A stretch of DNA of 39,263 nucleotides from Oscillospiraceae bacterium. Lineage in GTDB: Bacteria; Bacillota; Clostridia; Oscillospirales; Ruminococcaceae. The notes under the pieces were generated by a model, which saw nothing but the letters and a program-made list of their open reading frames with translations, was not told where the DNA came from and did not search any database. Positions 32,317 through 39,263 of this stretch are shown piece by piece. Both the position numbers and the translations under genes were made by a program. The number at the start of each line of letters is the position of its first letter. The first letter of the stretch is position 1. The stretch spans positions 1 through 39,263 of the forward strand of contig JAFUOZ010000107.1 in assembly GCA_017481565.1 (NCBI GenBank), given 5' to 3'.

Positions 32317-32892
32317 ATGAATAAACGGAATATTGAAAATACACGAAATGCACTTCTCACGGCAGCTGAAAGGCTTATGACAGAATATGACGATCCCTCG
32401 AAAATAACCGCACGTATGCTTACAAAGGAAGCAGGCGTAAATCTTGCTATGATAAATTACTGCTTTGGTTCAAGAGAGGCACTGCTTTTTGAGGTATTCG
32501 ACAAGCTGCAGTCTGAGGCCATGAGCAGTGACCCTGCTTTCAGGCAGCTTTTAGAAAAAGCTATATCCCCGAAAGAAAAGCTTATCGAAATACATTTTCA
32601 TTCAATGAAGCTTATGCTTGAATATTATAACCTTGCAAGGTCGGTCACCAAGCACGTTCTTATGAACAGGGATATTTCCGCAAAAAGAGGAAGTATACAA
32701 TTTATACAGGCTCACTTCGGAGACAGAAAAAGCGAAAGGGAATGCCGCCTTATAGCCTATGAGCTGTCAAGTCTTCATGAGCTTGCTGTGCTGCGGCATG
32801 AGGAAATAAAAAACGTATGCGGCATCGACCTGAAAAATGATGATGAGCTGAAAAAATATATCAGGAAACATATCGATATGTTCCTTGACTGA
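32317..32892 (+). CDS. TetR-family transcriptional repressor
   Basis: 191 residues. The N-terminal helix-turn-helix (about 10-56: TRNALLTAAERLMTEYDDPS, ITARMLTKEAGVNLAMINYC, FGSREALLFEVFD) is the TetR_N signature. The rest is the ligand-binding helical domain, with no cysteine cluster. AAGGAG precedes the ATG. The stop lies 17 bases before the phosphotransferase gene, so the repressor probably controls both and senses a ligand connected with that enzyme's substrate. Confidence 0.9.
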   Translation: MNKRNIENTRNALLTAAERLMTEYDDPSKITARMLTKEAGVNLAMINYCFGSREALLFEVFDKLQSEAMSSDPAFRQLLEKAISPKEKLIEIHFHSMKLMLEYYNLARSVTKHVLMNRDISAKRGSIQFIQAHFGDRKSERECRLIAYELSSLHELAVLRHEEIKNVCGIDLKNDDELKKYIRKHIDMFLD

Positions 32893-32909
32893 TGATCGGA
32901 GGGTAAGCT

Positions 32910-35222
32910 ATGTATATCGAAAAATTATCGGCGCTCAGCTGTGATAAATTCAATTACGGCGGAAAAGCAGAATCCCTTGACCGTATGATAAAGGCAGGTC
33001 TTCCCGTCCCTGAGGGATATGCAATATCAGCGGAAGCCTTTGAAAACGGTATTCTTAAATCTGATGCAGAAAAGGAGCTTTCCGTACTTATATCGGACTT
33101 ATCAGAAAAATATACCTATGCTGTACGTTCCTCTGCTGTGGGAGAGGACGGATTTGAAGCGTCCTTTGCAGGTGCATACGAAACGGTGCTTGATGTTTCT
33201 GCCGATGATATTCCGAAAGCCGTAAAAACAGCAGCCGCCTCTGCTGCGGGAGAGCGTGCCGCAGTCTATGCAGCCGAACAAAAGACCGAATTCGGTCAGA
33301 TAGCAATAGTTATCCAACGATTTGTACGCCCCGAATATGCAGGTGTGCTTTTCACCTCCGACCCTATAACCGCATCGGCTGAATATATGACCGGAAATTA
33401 TGTAAACGGAGTGGGAGAGGCGCTGGTTTCGGGCGAGGACAGCGGAAAAAGCTTTAAAATAAACGCTGTGCGGTATTCCTTTGAGGGAGATGATGCTCTT
33501 AAACCATTTGGAAAAAAGCTGTTTTCCTATGCCAAAAAGCTTGTTGCTATAAACAAATCTGCACAGGATATAGAATGGGCAATTTCGGGCGGCAGGCTTT
33601 ATATTTTACAGTCCCGTCCCATAACTACTATCGGCAGAAATAACACGGACGCATTTGAAATAAACGATTCCTTAAGCGGCTGTCTGCTGCTTTCAAAAAC
33701 CAATGTAGGCGAAATATTTTTAAGACCCGTTTCCCCTGTTACATACAGTGCTGTTCAGGTCATTGTAAATACACTTGGGATCCCGCTTATTTCCAATGTT
33801 TGCGGTCAGCCTTATCTGAATATAAGCGGTCTGTGTTCCATGATAATGTCCTTCGGATTTTCAAAGGAAAAGGCTTTCAATATGATATCCGAGCTTGCAG
33901 GCGGTATTCCCCGTGGGATAGATATCCCCGTATATCCCTTTGACAAGAAAGCTTTTCTAAAAAATATCGGCGGACTTGTGAAAAATACTCTTTTCGGAAA
34001 AAAGCAGGAAACTGATTTCGGAAAGGACCTTAAGCATCGTATAACACAGGTAGGAAATGAAATAATCGCCGAAATAAAATCTGTTTCCTCCGAAAAAGCT
34101 CTTGCGGAGCTATGGAACAAAAAATGTATACCGTATATGCTGCAGACCCTTTCCGCCATTGCAACGGCACTTTCTCTCAAATCGCTTTTTGCCACAAGGG
34201 AAAAGCTTGAAAAAATATGCGGAAGCGAGCTTGCGGACAAGCTGCTTTCCGACTGCTCCGAAACGGGAAATATCGAAAGTCTGGGAAGTCTTCTTGCTGT
34301 TGACGATCTGATTAACGGTAAAATATCCCGTGAGGAATATATACTCAAATACGGTCACCGCCATGCAGACGAAATGGAGCTTTCTCTTCCATATCCTTAT
34401 GAGGATCCCGATTTTCCCGAAAAAGCTGTACGTGAATATCTTGCTTCGGGAATAAATGCATATTCTCTGAAAAAGGCACAGCAGCAGCGTCACAGGGACG
34501 CAGTTTCGGAATTCAAGAGAAAATATCCCTCAAAATCACAATGGCTTGACCGTGTTCTGAAAAAATATTCCACAGCTGTTTATAAGCGTGAGGCTGTAAG
34601 AAGTGAGGCGTTGAGGCTTTTCTGTGTTATAAGGGAATATCTTCTTAAAGCAGGCAGTCTTACGGGGCTTGGTGAGGATATATTCATGCTTTATATAAAT
34701 GAGGTCTCACTGCTGCTTAACGGAAACAATACTGTCACCGAAAAAATACCGCTACGCAGAAGTAATTATCTTCGTCAGCTTGAAATGCCCAATTTTCCAA
34801 GTCTGATATGCGGACGCTTTACCTATGAGGAATGGCAGAAAAGCGGCGCTCCCACAGGCTTTTATCGTTTCGGCGATGTCTGCTCCGATAAAACAGCGGA
34901 CGGCACTTTAAAAGGTGTTCCCGGCTCATGCGGTCAGGCTGAGGGACGGGCGCGTGTGCTTTCCTCAATAGAGGAAGCGGATCAACTGCAGACGGGAGAA
35001 ATTCTCATAGTTCAGGCGGCGAACATCGGCTGGATAAAGCTTTTTCCAAAAGCGGCGGCAGTTGTTACAGATATCGGCGCACCTCTTTCCCATGCGGTAA
35101 TTGTTGCCCGTGAGCTTGGAATACCTGCCGTTGTAAGCTGTCAGTGCGCCTCGGGTGTATTCAAAACAGGCGATACAGTAGCCGTTGACGGTACTCTTGG
35201 GACTGTTACGCTTATAGAATGA
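32910..35222 (+). CDS. Rifampicin phosphotransferase (RPH)-like dikinase without PEP barrel
   Basis: 770 residues. N-terminal ATP-grasp domain (about 1-240): YGGKAESLDRMIKAGLPVPE, AVRSSAVGEDGFEASFAGAY, AGVLFTSDP and DIEWAISGGRLYILQSRPIT. A middle helical region (about 250-670) is poorly conserved. The C-terminal swivelling domain has TDIGAPLSHAVIVARELGIP with the phospho-carrier His728. PEP synthase and pyruvate phosphate dikinase have a PEP-binding TIM barrel as well; it is absent. This is the order of rifampicin phosphotransferases (about 870 residues). The acceptor substrate here is unknown; it could be an antibiotic or a cell metabolite. GGAGG precedes the ATG. Confidence 0.8.
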   Translation: MYIEKLSALSCDKFNYGGKAESLDRMIKAGLPVPEGYAISAEAFENGILKSDAEKELSVLISDLSEKYTYAVRSSAVGEDGFEASFAGAYETVLDVSADDIPKAVKTAAASAAGERAAVYAAEQKTEFGQIAIVIQRFVRPEYAGVLFTSDPITASAEYMTGNYVNGVGEALVSGEDSGKSFKINAVRYSFEGDDALKPFGKKLFSYAKKLVAINKSAQDIEWAISGGRLYILQSRPITTIGRNNTDAFEINDSLSGCLLLSKTNVGEIFLRPVSPVTYSAVQVIVNTLGIPLISNVCGQPYLNISGLCSMIMSFGFSKEKAFNMISELAGGIPRGIDIPVYPFDKKAFLKNIGGLVKNTLFGKKQETDFGKDLKHRITQVGNEIIAEIKSVSSEKALAELWNKKCIPYMLQTLSAIATALSLKSLFATREKLEKICGSELADKLLSDCSETGNIESLGSLLAVDDLINGKISREEYILKYGHRHADEMELSLPYPYEDPDFPEKAVREYLASGINAYSLKKAQQQRHRDAVSEFKRKYPSKSQWLDRVLKKYSTAVYKREAVRSEALRLFCVIREYLLKAGSLTGLGEDIFMLYINEVSLLLNGNNTVTEKIPLRRSNYLRQLEMPNFPSLICGRFTYEEWQKSGAPTGFYRFGDVCSDKTADGTLKGVPGSCGQAEGRARVLSSIEEADQLQTGEILIVQAANIGWIKLFPKAAAVVTDIGAPLSHAVIVARELGIPAVVSCQCASGVFKTGDTVAVDGTLGTVTLIE

Positions 35223-35227
35223 TAAAC

Positions 35228-35266
35228 AAAAGGCTTTGCGGATAAAAATTCCGCAAAGCCTTTTTT
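35228..35266. terminator. Bidirectional terminator
   Basis: AAAAGGCTTTGCGGA (35228-35242) pairs with 35250-35264, with T-runs on both strands. It serves the phosphotransferase operon and the convergent gene. Confidence 0.92.
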
Positions 35267-35283
35267 ATGCTATATAATAATAT

Positions 35284-35925
35284 TTATCCCAGCTTGGAAT
35301 ATCCGAAGGTATTGACAAGAGCGTCTATCTTTGCTCCCGATGCACACATTGGGCACTCTGCAGGGCTGTGGCTTGTGTATTCGGGCATATCAACAGCGGT
35401 AAATACACTATTGATCTTAAGACCTCTTACATCGGGTACTGCGCTGAATATTGCGGAAGCCGCAACAAGTCTGCCGCCGTAATATGCAAGGCACTCTGCC
35501 GCCTGCTGTATGCTCTTTCCCGATGAAACCGAGGAAACCAGCAGAAGAACATTCTTGTCCCTTACCATTTTCTGAATATTATCACGGAGGATAATTCTGT
35601 TATTCATATCAAATTCGGGGGTTATAACATATATTTCATTTCCTGAATTGATACCGTGCATACCTGCGGAAAGCTCCTCGGCAAGAAATGCACCTACCAT
35701 TCTTGTACCCTCGATACATATAATAGCATCAACGGGAACAACACCGTAAAGAGGACCTGCCAGCTCCTTGGCTGTCTCCTTAGCTGCCTTCCAGCTGTTC
35801 TTTATTCCGTTAAGATCAATATAACAGCTTACGTGAGAATGGTTTGTTGCAAAGTGTCCCGGAATAACCGCAAATTTTATTCTGGGATTGTTTGCTGCTG
35901 TTATTTCCTGAATTCTGTTTTCCAT
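35284..35925 (-). CDS. Phosphoribosyltransferase-like protein with altered PRPP loop
   Basis: 213 residues of type I phosphoribosyltransferase appearance, the kind often annotated as orotate phosphoribosyltransferase in this group. The core strands and the long flexible loop are visible (GVVPVDAIICIEGTRMVGAF). The PRPP-binding loop, normally two acidic residues before TGGT/TGxS, reads LLLVSSVSSGKSI (127-139), with Ser in place of both acids. A C-terminal CPMC pair (about 190) may bind a metal. GGAG precedes the ATG. It could be a regulatory or altered-specificity protein; it is not near pyrimidine genes. Confidence 0.6.
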   Translation of the reverse strand: MENRIQEITAANNPRIKFAVIPGHFATNHSHVSCYIDLNGIKNSWKAAKETAKELAGPLYGVVPVDAIICIEGTRMVGAFLAEELSAGMHGINSGNEIYVITPEFDMNNRIILRDNIQKMVRDKNVLLLVSSVSSGKSIQQAAECLAYYGGRLVAASAIFSAVPDVRGLKINSVFTAVDMPEYTSHSPAECPMCASGAKIDALVNTFGYSKLG

Positions 35926-36217
35926 AATATACTCCGTTCTGCCTTTAGGCTTATGTTTTTCTTATGATATTTTTATTGTGATTTATTAATTATATCATAT
36001 AATCATTCCGTTTTCAATATATCTTTTATATGAAAATAACAAGTGATTTTATACAATGCAGATAAAAATTACGAATTCACAGTCAGAAAAATACAGCTGT
36101 CTTTTTCTTTAAGCTGAATATAATGCAAAATATTTTTTATCCGATAATTTAATGAACCATTGATCAGACTGCTTCCTTATTGTTATATATTTACTTCGAT
36201 TTTTACTTTCTATGCTG
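35926..36217. other. Intergenic region, no gene seen
   Basis: About 290 AT-rich bases. It holds the promoter and 60-base leader of the phosphoribosyltransferase-like gene, with a small GCCTTTAGGC hairpin (35941-35950). I see nothing further between 36018 and 36217. Confidence 0.6.
35989..36017 (-). promoter_or_regulatory. Promoter of the phosphoribosyltransferase-like gene
   Basis: -35 TTGAAA (36012-36017), 17-bp spacer, -10 TATAAT (35989-35994). Confidence 0.85.
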
Positions 36218-36246
36218 TTGAATTTCGGGAGAATATATGGTATAAT
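36218..36246 (+). promoter_or_regulatory. Promoter of the small broken gene
   Basis: -35 TTGAAT (36218-36223), 17-bp spacer, -10 TATAAT (36241-36246), about 70 bases before the gene. Confidence 0.82.
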
Positions 36247-36273
36247 AGAAAAAACGTTATTAGGCGGAGCTGT

Positions 36274-36342
36274 ATGATAAATCAGAATCTGACAAAGACA
36301 AACAGAAGTGCTGAAAATGACACATTGGAAAGTATATCATAA
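36274..36342 (+). CDS. Possible 22-residue leader peptide
   Basis: ATG at 36274 with AGGCGGAG ending 4 bases before it, the first ribosome site on the transcript. It overlaps the start of the next frame at 36317, whose own ribosome site is weak, so it could couple translation. The sequence MINQNLTKTNRSAENDTLES has no recognised homology and may be chance. Confidence 0.3.
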   Translation: MINQNLTKTNRSAENDTLESIS

Positions 36343-36568
36343 GTATAAGCTTACAGACCACATTGAGTATAAGGATATCGGGATCTACAGTTCAAAAGAA
36401 AATGCTGAAAAAGCAATAAGCCGGCTGAAAACAAAAAATAGTCTTAAGGATACAGTTTACAATTTCAGAATAAGAAAAGTGTTCGCTCTTTTTAAGCTGC
36501 GGCTTTAATCAGTGTTTCATTAAATAATATATATTGAGTGGATGGTTTTGATACGATTTTCTACTGAG
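36317..36568 (+). pseudogene. Small DUF7336-like gene, broken by an element remnant
   Basis: The ATG at 36317 opens a 63-residue frame (HWKVYHKYKLTDHIEYKDIG, IYSSKENAEKAISRLKTK, YNFRIRKVF) resembling small DUF7336-type proteins, which normally end in a W-x-DGF motif. The frame instead stops at 36506-36508 inside GGCTTTAATCAGTGTTTC (36501-36518), the reversed end of the 109-bp element. In another frame beyond it, 36532-36568 reads Y-stop-VDGFDTIFY and then stop, which looks like the lost W(V)DGF tail with Trp turned to a stop codon. The promoter is still good. That this is a pseudogene is inference. Confidence 0.55.
36501..36518 (-). repeat. Remnant end of the 109-bp element
   Basis: GGCTTTAATCAGTGTTTC matches the reversed left end of copy 2 at 17 of 18 positions. 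The rest of the element is missing. Confidence 0.55.
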
Positions 36569-36583
36569 AAATTATAATAATGT

Positions 36584-36625
36584 AAAAAGGCAGCCTCCGA
36601 AAAACGAAAGGCTGCTTTCTTTTTT
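36584..36625 (+). terminator. Terminator before the two-component genes
   Basis: GCAGCCT (36590-36596) pairs with AGGCTGC (36609-36615), extended by weak outer pairs and followed by TTTCTTTTTT. Confidence 0.82.
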
Positions 36626-36626
36626 C

Positions 36627-36653
36627 CTTAAGTTTTCTTAAGAAACCGCTAAG
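36627..36653 (+). promoter_or_regulatory. Direct repeats, candidate response-regulator site
   Basis: CTTAAG at 36627 and 36637, and a degenerate CTAAG at 36649: spacing of about one helical turn, as OmpR-type regulators prefer. They lie 75-100 bases before the regulator start. The core promoter downstream is not clear; TATGAT near 36685 is one possible -10 box. Confidence 0.45.
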
Positions 36654-36726
36654 AAAAATATGGATATACAGAGGACACATCGGTATGATAAGATAAATAT
36701 ATCAGAAGCAAAGGGGGGTGCAGAAT

Positions 36727-37404
36727 ATGTCATACAAAATCCTGCTTGTTGAGGATGACAGACAGATAAGAGAGGTTATAGAGGATTATTTTTCCGACAA
36801 AAGCGACGGTGAGATCACACTTGTTACAGCGTCAGACGGTGAGGAGGGTATGGACCTTATACAGTATGAGGAGTTTGATCTTGTTATGCTGGATATTATG
36901 CTTCCTCACGTTGACGGATTCACTATCTGCAGGGAGATCCGCAGGAAAAGTATTGTTCCTGTGCTGTTTCTCACGGCAAAGGCAACAGAGGCTGACCTGC
37001 TTCACGGATATGAGCTTGGCTGTGACGATTATATGATCAAACCCTTTTCCCTTGCTGAACTGTACGCTAAGGTCAATGCGCTGCTGAAGCGTGCAAAGGG
37101 AATAGTTATCAGCAAGGAAATTATCTGCGGAAGAATAAGCATCAATCTTGTAACATTTGAAGCGGCTGTTGACGGAAAAACAGTTGAGCTTGCACCTAAA
37201 GAATTTGCGCTTCTGAAATATTTGATAGAGCATAAGAATTGTGTGGCAGACCGTGACACGCTGTTAGATCGAATATGGGGGTACGATTTTTTCGGCAGTG
37301 ACAGGGTTGTTGACAATCACATCAAGAAGCTTCGCAAGGCTCTGGGTAAGGCAGGCGGTCAGATCAAGACTGTTATCTCAAAGGGCTACAAGCTGACGGA
37401 GTAA
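36727..37404 (+). CDS. OmpR/PhoB-family response regulator
   Basis: 225 residues. The receiver domain (1-120) has acidic pocket EDD (9-11), phospho-acceptor Asp56 in LVMLDIMLPHVDG, FLTAKA and the KPF lysine near 106. The C-terminal winged helix (about 130-225) has LAPKEFALLKYLIEHKN and SDRVVDNHIKKLRKALG. AAGGGGGG lies before the ATG at 36727; a GTG at 36718 overlaps it. The kinase gene begins 18 bases after the stop. Confidence 0.95.
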   Translation: MSYKILLVEDDRQIREVIEDYFSDKSDGEITLVTASDGEEGMDLIQYEEFDLVMLDIMLPHVDGFTICREIRRKSIVPVLFLTAKATEADLLHGYELGCDDYMIKPFSLAELYAKVNALLKRAKGIVISKEIICGRISINLVTFEAAVDGKTVELAPKEFALLKYLIEHKNCVADRDTLLDRIWGYDFFGSDRVVDNHIKKLRKALGKAGGQIKTVISKGYKLTE

Positions 37405-37422
37405 TGCTCGGAAAGGATTAAT

Positions 37423-38730
37423 ATGAAAAAACTTAAATTCACAAATTTTCTTATCAGACGTATGGTGCCTGTAATGGCGGTGGTTATTGTTATCTGTGCT
37501 CTTTCTTCGGCTTTTTGCAGTTATGCTGCAGATAATCGTATTCAAAAAGATGTTGACGACATTTATCACAATTTTACCTCGCAGCTTCCCGGTATCAGCG
37601 ATTATTATCAGGACAACATAACGGCACTTGGTTTATGTACAGATTTATTCTCGGAAATGGATTTCCAAGAATGGACAGAAGCTGAGGATTTTCATCTTGT
37701 TTTTGCAGTTTCAGATGCAACAAGCAATGAAATTGTTGCGGTCAATGCTCCGAACAGTAATGAAGAGGTTTCTGAAAGCAACTATCTGTTATCGCTTCTG
37801 GAGGACGATTTGCTTTCATACGGTATGTCAAAGGAAGATCTTGACGCTCATTTTAAAAATACCGTTTCAACCTATAGCACTGACAACAGAATCCTCAGAG
37901 GTACATATTACTTTTCAATCGATGAAAGTGCATACCTGTTCAACTATGTTTATTCCTATGATTTTTCCAAAACAAGCGGCTATGCGGTACAGATCATATG
38001 GGCTGTAGGTTTGTTTATCGGTATTGCATTTTCGGTGATTATTTCGGTAATTGCCTACAACAAATACTGTACACAATACGAAATTGACGAATACCGCCGC
38101 AATATGACTTCTGCCCTTGCTCACGATTTAAAAACGCCGCTTACGGCAATTATGGGCTACTCGGAAAATCTGAAAAGCAATGTTCACCCTGAGAAGCGTG
38201 ATTATTATGCTGACGCTGTTATTGAAAATGTACGTTACATGAATGAGATCATCACGGGAACGCTGGAACTTGCAAAAATTGAGGAGCATAATACAAAACT
38301 GAATAAAGACGACATTGATATGGTTATTCTTGCAGACAGACTTCTTACCAAATATAAGGCTGATTTTGAGGACAGGGGCATTTCCGTATCGGTAAGCGGT
38401 AAATGCAATATAAAAGCTGACCGTGAGTTGATTTCGAGAGTGGTTGAAAACTTGATTTCCAACGCTGTGAAGCATACATCTGACGGCGGCAAGGTTGAAA
38501 TTATCGCAGACGAAAAGAAATTTATCATCTGCAACAGCTGTGATGAAAAGCTTACAGGCAAGACAGAAGATTTCTGCAAAGCTTTCAGTAAATCAGATAC
38601 AAGCCGTTGTGACCGCAAAGGCAGCGGTATAGGACTTATTATTGTAAAGAATATATTAGTGCTTCACAAGTTCCGCCTTGAAGTTTCCGCTTCGCATGGA
38701 AAATTTACTGCGGCGATTATCCTTAAATAG
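37423..38730 (+). CDS. Membrane sensor histidine kinase
   Basis: 435 residues. Membrane segments at about 13-33 and 188-211 flank an extracytoplasmic domain of about 150 residues with no recognised fold. The HisKA box SALAHDLKTPLTAIMGYSEN carries phospho-acceptor His234. The ATPase domain has the N-box VENLISNAVKHTSDGG near 340 and G-box KGSGIGLIIVKN near 399. There is no visible HAMP linker. It is the partner of the preceding regulator; the signal is unknown. Confidence 0.93.
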   Translation: MKKLKFTNFLIRRMVPVMAVVIVICALSSAFCSYAADNRIQKDVDDIYHNFTSQLPGISDYYQDNITALGLCTDLFSEMDFQEWTEAEDFHLVFAVSDATSNEIVAVNAPNSNEEVSESNYLLSLLEDDLLSYGMSKEDLDAHFKNTVSTYSTDNRILRGTYYFSIDESAYLFNYVYSYDFSKTSGYAVQIIWAVGLFIGIAFSVIISVIAYNKYCTQYEIDEYRRNMTSALAHDLKTPLTAIMGYSENLKSNVHPEKRDYYADAVIENVRYMNEIITGTLELAKIEEHNTKLNKDDIDMVILADRLLTKYKADFEDRGISVSVSGKCNIKADRELISRVVENLISNAVKHTSDGGKVEIIADEKKFIICNSCDEKLTGKTEDFCKAFSKSDTSRCDRKGSGIGLIIVKNILVLHKFRLEVSASHGKFTAAIILK

Positions 38731-38771
38731 TGTTTGCATTTTTATAAAACCGCTGAAACTTAAATATATAA

Positions 38772-38815
38772 AAAGCTTCTGTATGCTTAACATATTATAA
38801 GCACACAGAAGCTTT
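38772..38815 (+). terminator. Terminator of the two-component genes
   Basis: AAAGCTTCTGT (38772-38782) pairs with 38805-38815, and TGCTTA with TAAGCA inside it. The T-run is weak. Confidence 0.75.
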
Positions 38816-38820
38816 ATCTT

Positions 38821-38839
38821 CTACTAATTAGTAGCTTTT
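38821..38839 (+). terminator. Small second terminator
   Basis: The CTACTAATTAGTAG palindrome (38821-38834) is followed by CTTTTT. Confidence 0.5.
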
Positions 38840-38858
38840 TATATCAAATTCCAAAACA

Positions 38859-38891
38859 AAAGCCTTGTAAACGCTGAGTTTACAAGGCTTT
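38859..38891 (-). terminator. Terminator of the serine recombinase
   Basis: AAAGCCTTGTAAA (38859-38871) pairs perfectly with 38879-38891. On the minus strand TTTTGTTTT follows. Confidence 0.8.
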
Positions 38892-38942
38892 AATGAGAAC
38901 TCCCCATCGTGGTTTTAACTTGAACAACAAACAATTTCACGC

Positions 38943-39263
38943 TCAAATTGCTTTGAGTTCGCCCACAAATTTATAGTGAATATGAATATTCTGAATTTTT
39001 CCGCCTTCATCAGTCTGTTCTTTTTCATTTACATCAATATGATCTATCAATGTATTCAGCAGTTCCAGACTTAATGCCTCGGTTGTTGTAAATCTCTTCA
39101 CAAGGTCAATAAACTTCTCCGCATCACAAAGCTGACTTTCATTTGACTCTGCATCACGCTCTAATTTTTCAAGCTGAGCTGAATATACCTCAATACAGTC
39201 ATTGCATTCCGAAGTCATTTCTTCAAACAGCTCCGCATTCTTGATTATTCCCTTGTAATAGTC
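38943..39263 (-). CDS. Large serine recombinase, C-terminal fragment (cut by window edge)
   Basis: 106 codons, open to the window edge; the frame continues upstream of the ATG at 39218 as DYYKGIIKNAELFEE. The C-terminal pattern (coiled coil, FIDLVKRFTTTEALSLELLN, TLIDHIDVNEKE, IQNIHIHYKFVGEL) is the DUF4368-type end of TndX/Tn4451-like serine recombinases, which excise and insert transposons and conjugative elements. The catalytic N-terminus lies outside the window. The adjacent plus-strand two-component genes may or may not belong to the element. Confidence 0.8.
   Translation of the reverse strand, partial: DYYKGIIKNAELFEEMTSECNDCIEVYSAQLEKLERDAESNESQLCDAEKFIDLVKRFTTTEALSLELLNTLIDHIDVNEKEQTDEGGKIQNIHIHYKFVGELKAI

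Noticed and set aside
36160..36273. Upstream extension of the small frame ending at 36342
   Set aside because: It would start before the promoter at 36218-36246, so it cannot be transcribed from it.
1..39263. rRNA or tRNA genes
   Set aside because: I saw no conserved rRNA stretches or cloverleaf with a TTCGA-type arm; this was by eye and a tRNA scan would be decisive.

Overview
The window looks like a chromosomal segment of a low-to-mid GC anaerobic Firmicute, most like a Ruminococcus-type member of the Oscillospiraceae. The clues are SepF and DivIVA (Gram-positive division genes), a transketolase split into two genes, a DUF1540 peptide, a 2-hydroxyacyl-CoA dehydratase-type activase, AAGGAGG-type ribosome binding sites and sigma-A promoters with 16-17 bp spacers. 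The genus is inferred from gene content and style only.

Layout. 1-120: an antisense histidine-kinase fragment fused to a flotillin gene that has lost its 5' end; this looks like a chimeric contig end. 1.2-3.1 kb: DUF1540 peptide, a 109-bp inverted-repeat element, an XRE regulator with its own promoter, and a small zinc-ribbon-like protein. 3.2-5.0 kb: tktN-tktC. 5.1-21.6 kb: fourteen minus-strand housekeeping genes in one array (miaB, ylbF-like, mutS, mutL, miaA, hfq, HlyD-like protein, yggS, sepF, ylmH, divIVA, ileS, lspA, rluD-type). It starts at a near-consensus promoter and combines tRNA modification, mismatch repair, RNA chaperone, division and membrane functions. 21.7-23.9 kb: small accessory genes (a SUKH-like protein, two tandem membrane paralogues, a short membrane protein) with a second 109-bp element. 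23.9-27.4 kb: the activase and shikimate kinase. 27.4-29.9 kb: an uncharacterised two-gene unit, both genes apparently starting with TTG. 30.1-32.2 kb: cardiolipin synthase and a small membrane protein. 32.2-35.3 kb: a TetR regulator and a rifampicin-phosphotransferase-like enzyme in one transcription unit, with a perfect 14-bp inverted-repeat operator on the promoter. 35.3-36.6 kb: a divergent phosphoribosyltransferase-like gene and a small gene that appears broken by a remnant of the 109-bp element. 36.7-38.7 kb: a response regulator/histidine kinase pair. 38.9 kb to the end: the C-terminus of a large serine recombinase, so a mobile element probably continues beyond the right edge.

The most interesting items are the TetR plus RPH-like phosphotransferase unit, the 109-bp element family and the gene it seems to have broken, the TTG-started gene pair of unknown function, and the chimeric left junction. 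I saw no rRNA, tRNA or CRISPR array. All family assignments come from reading motifs, not from database searches.
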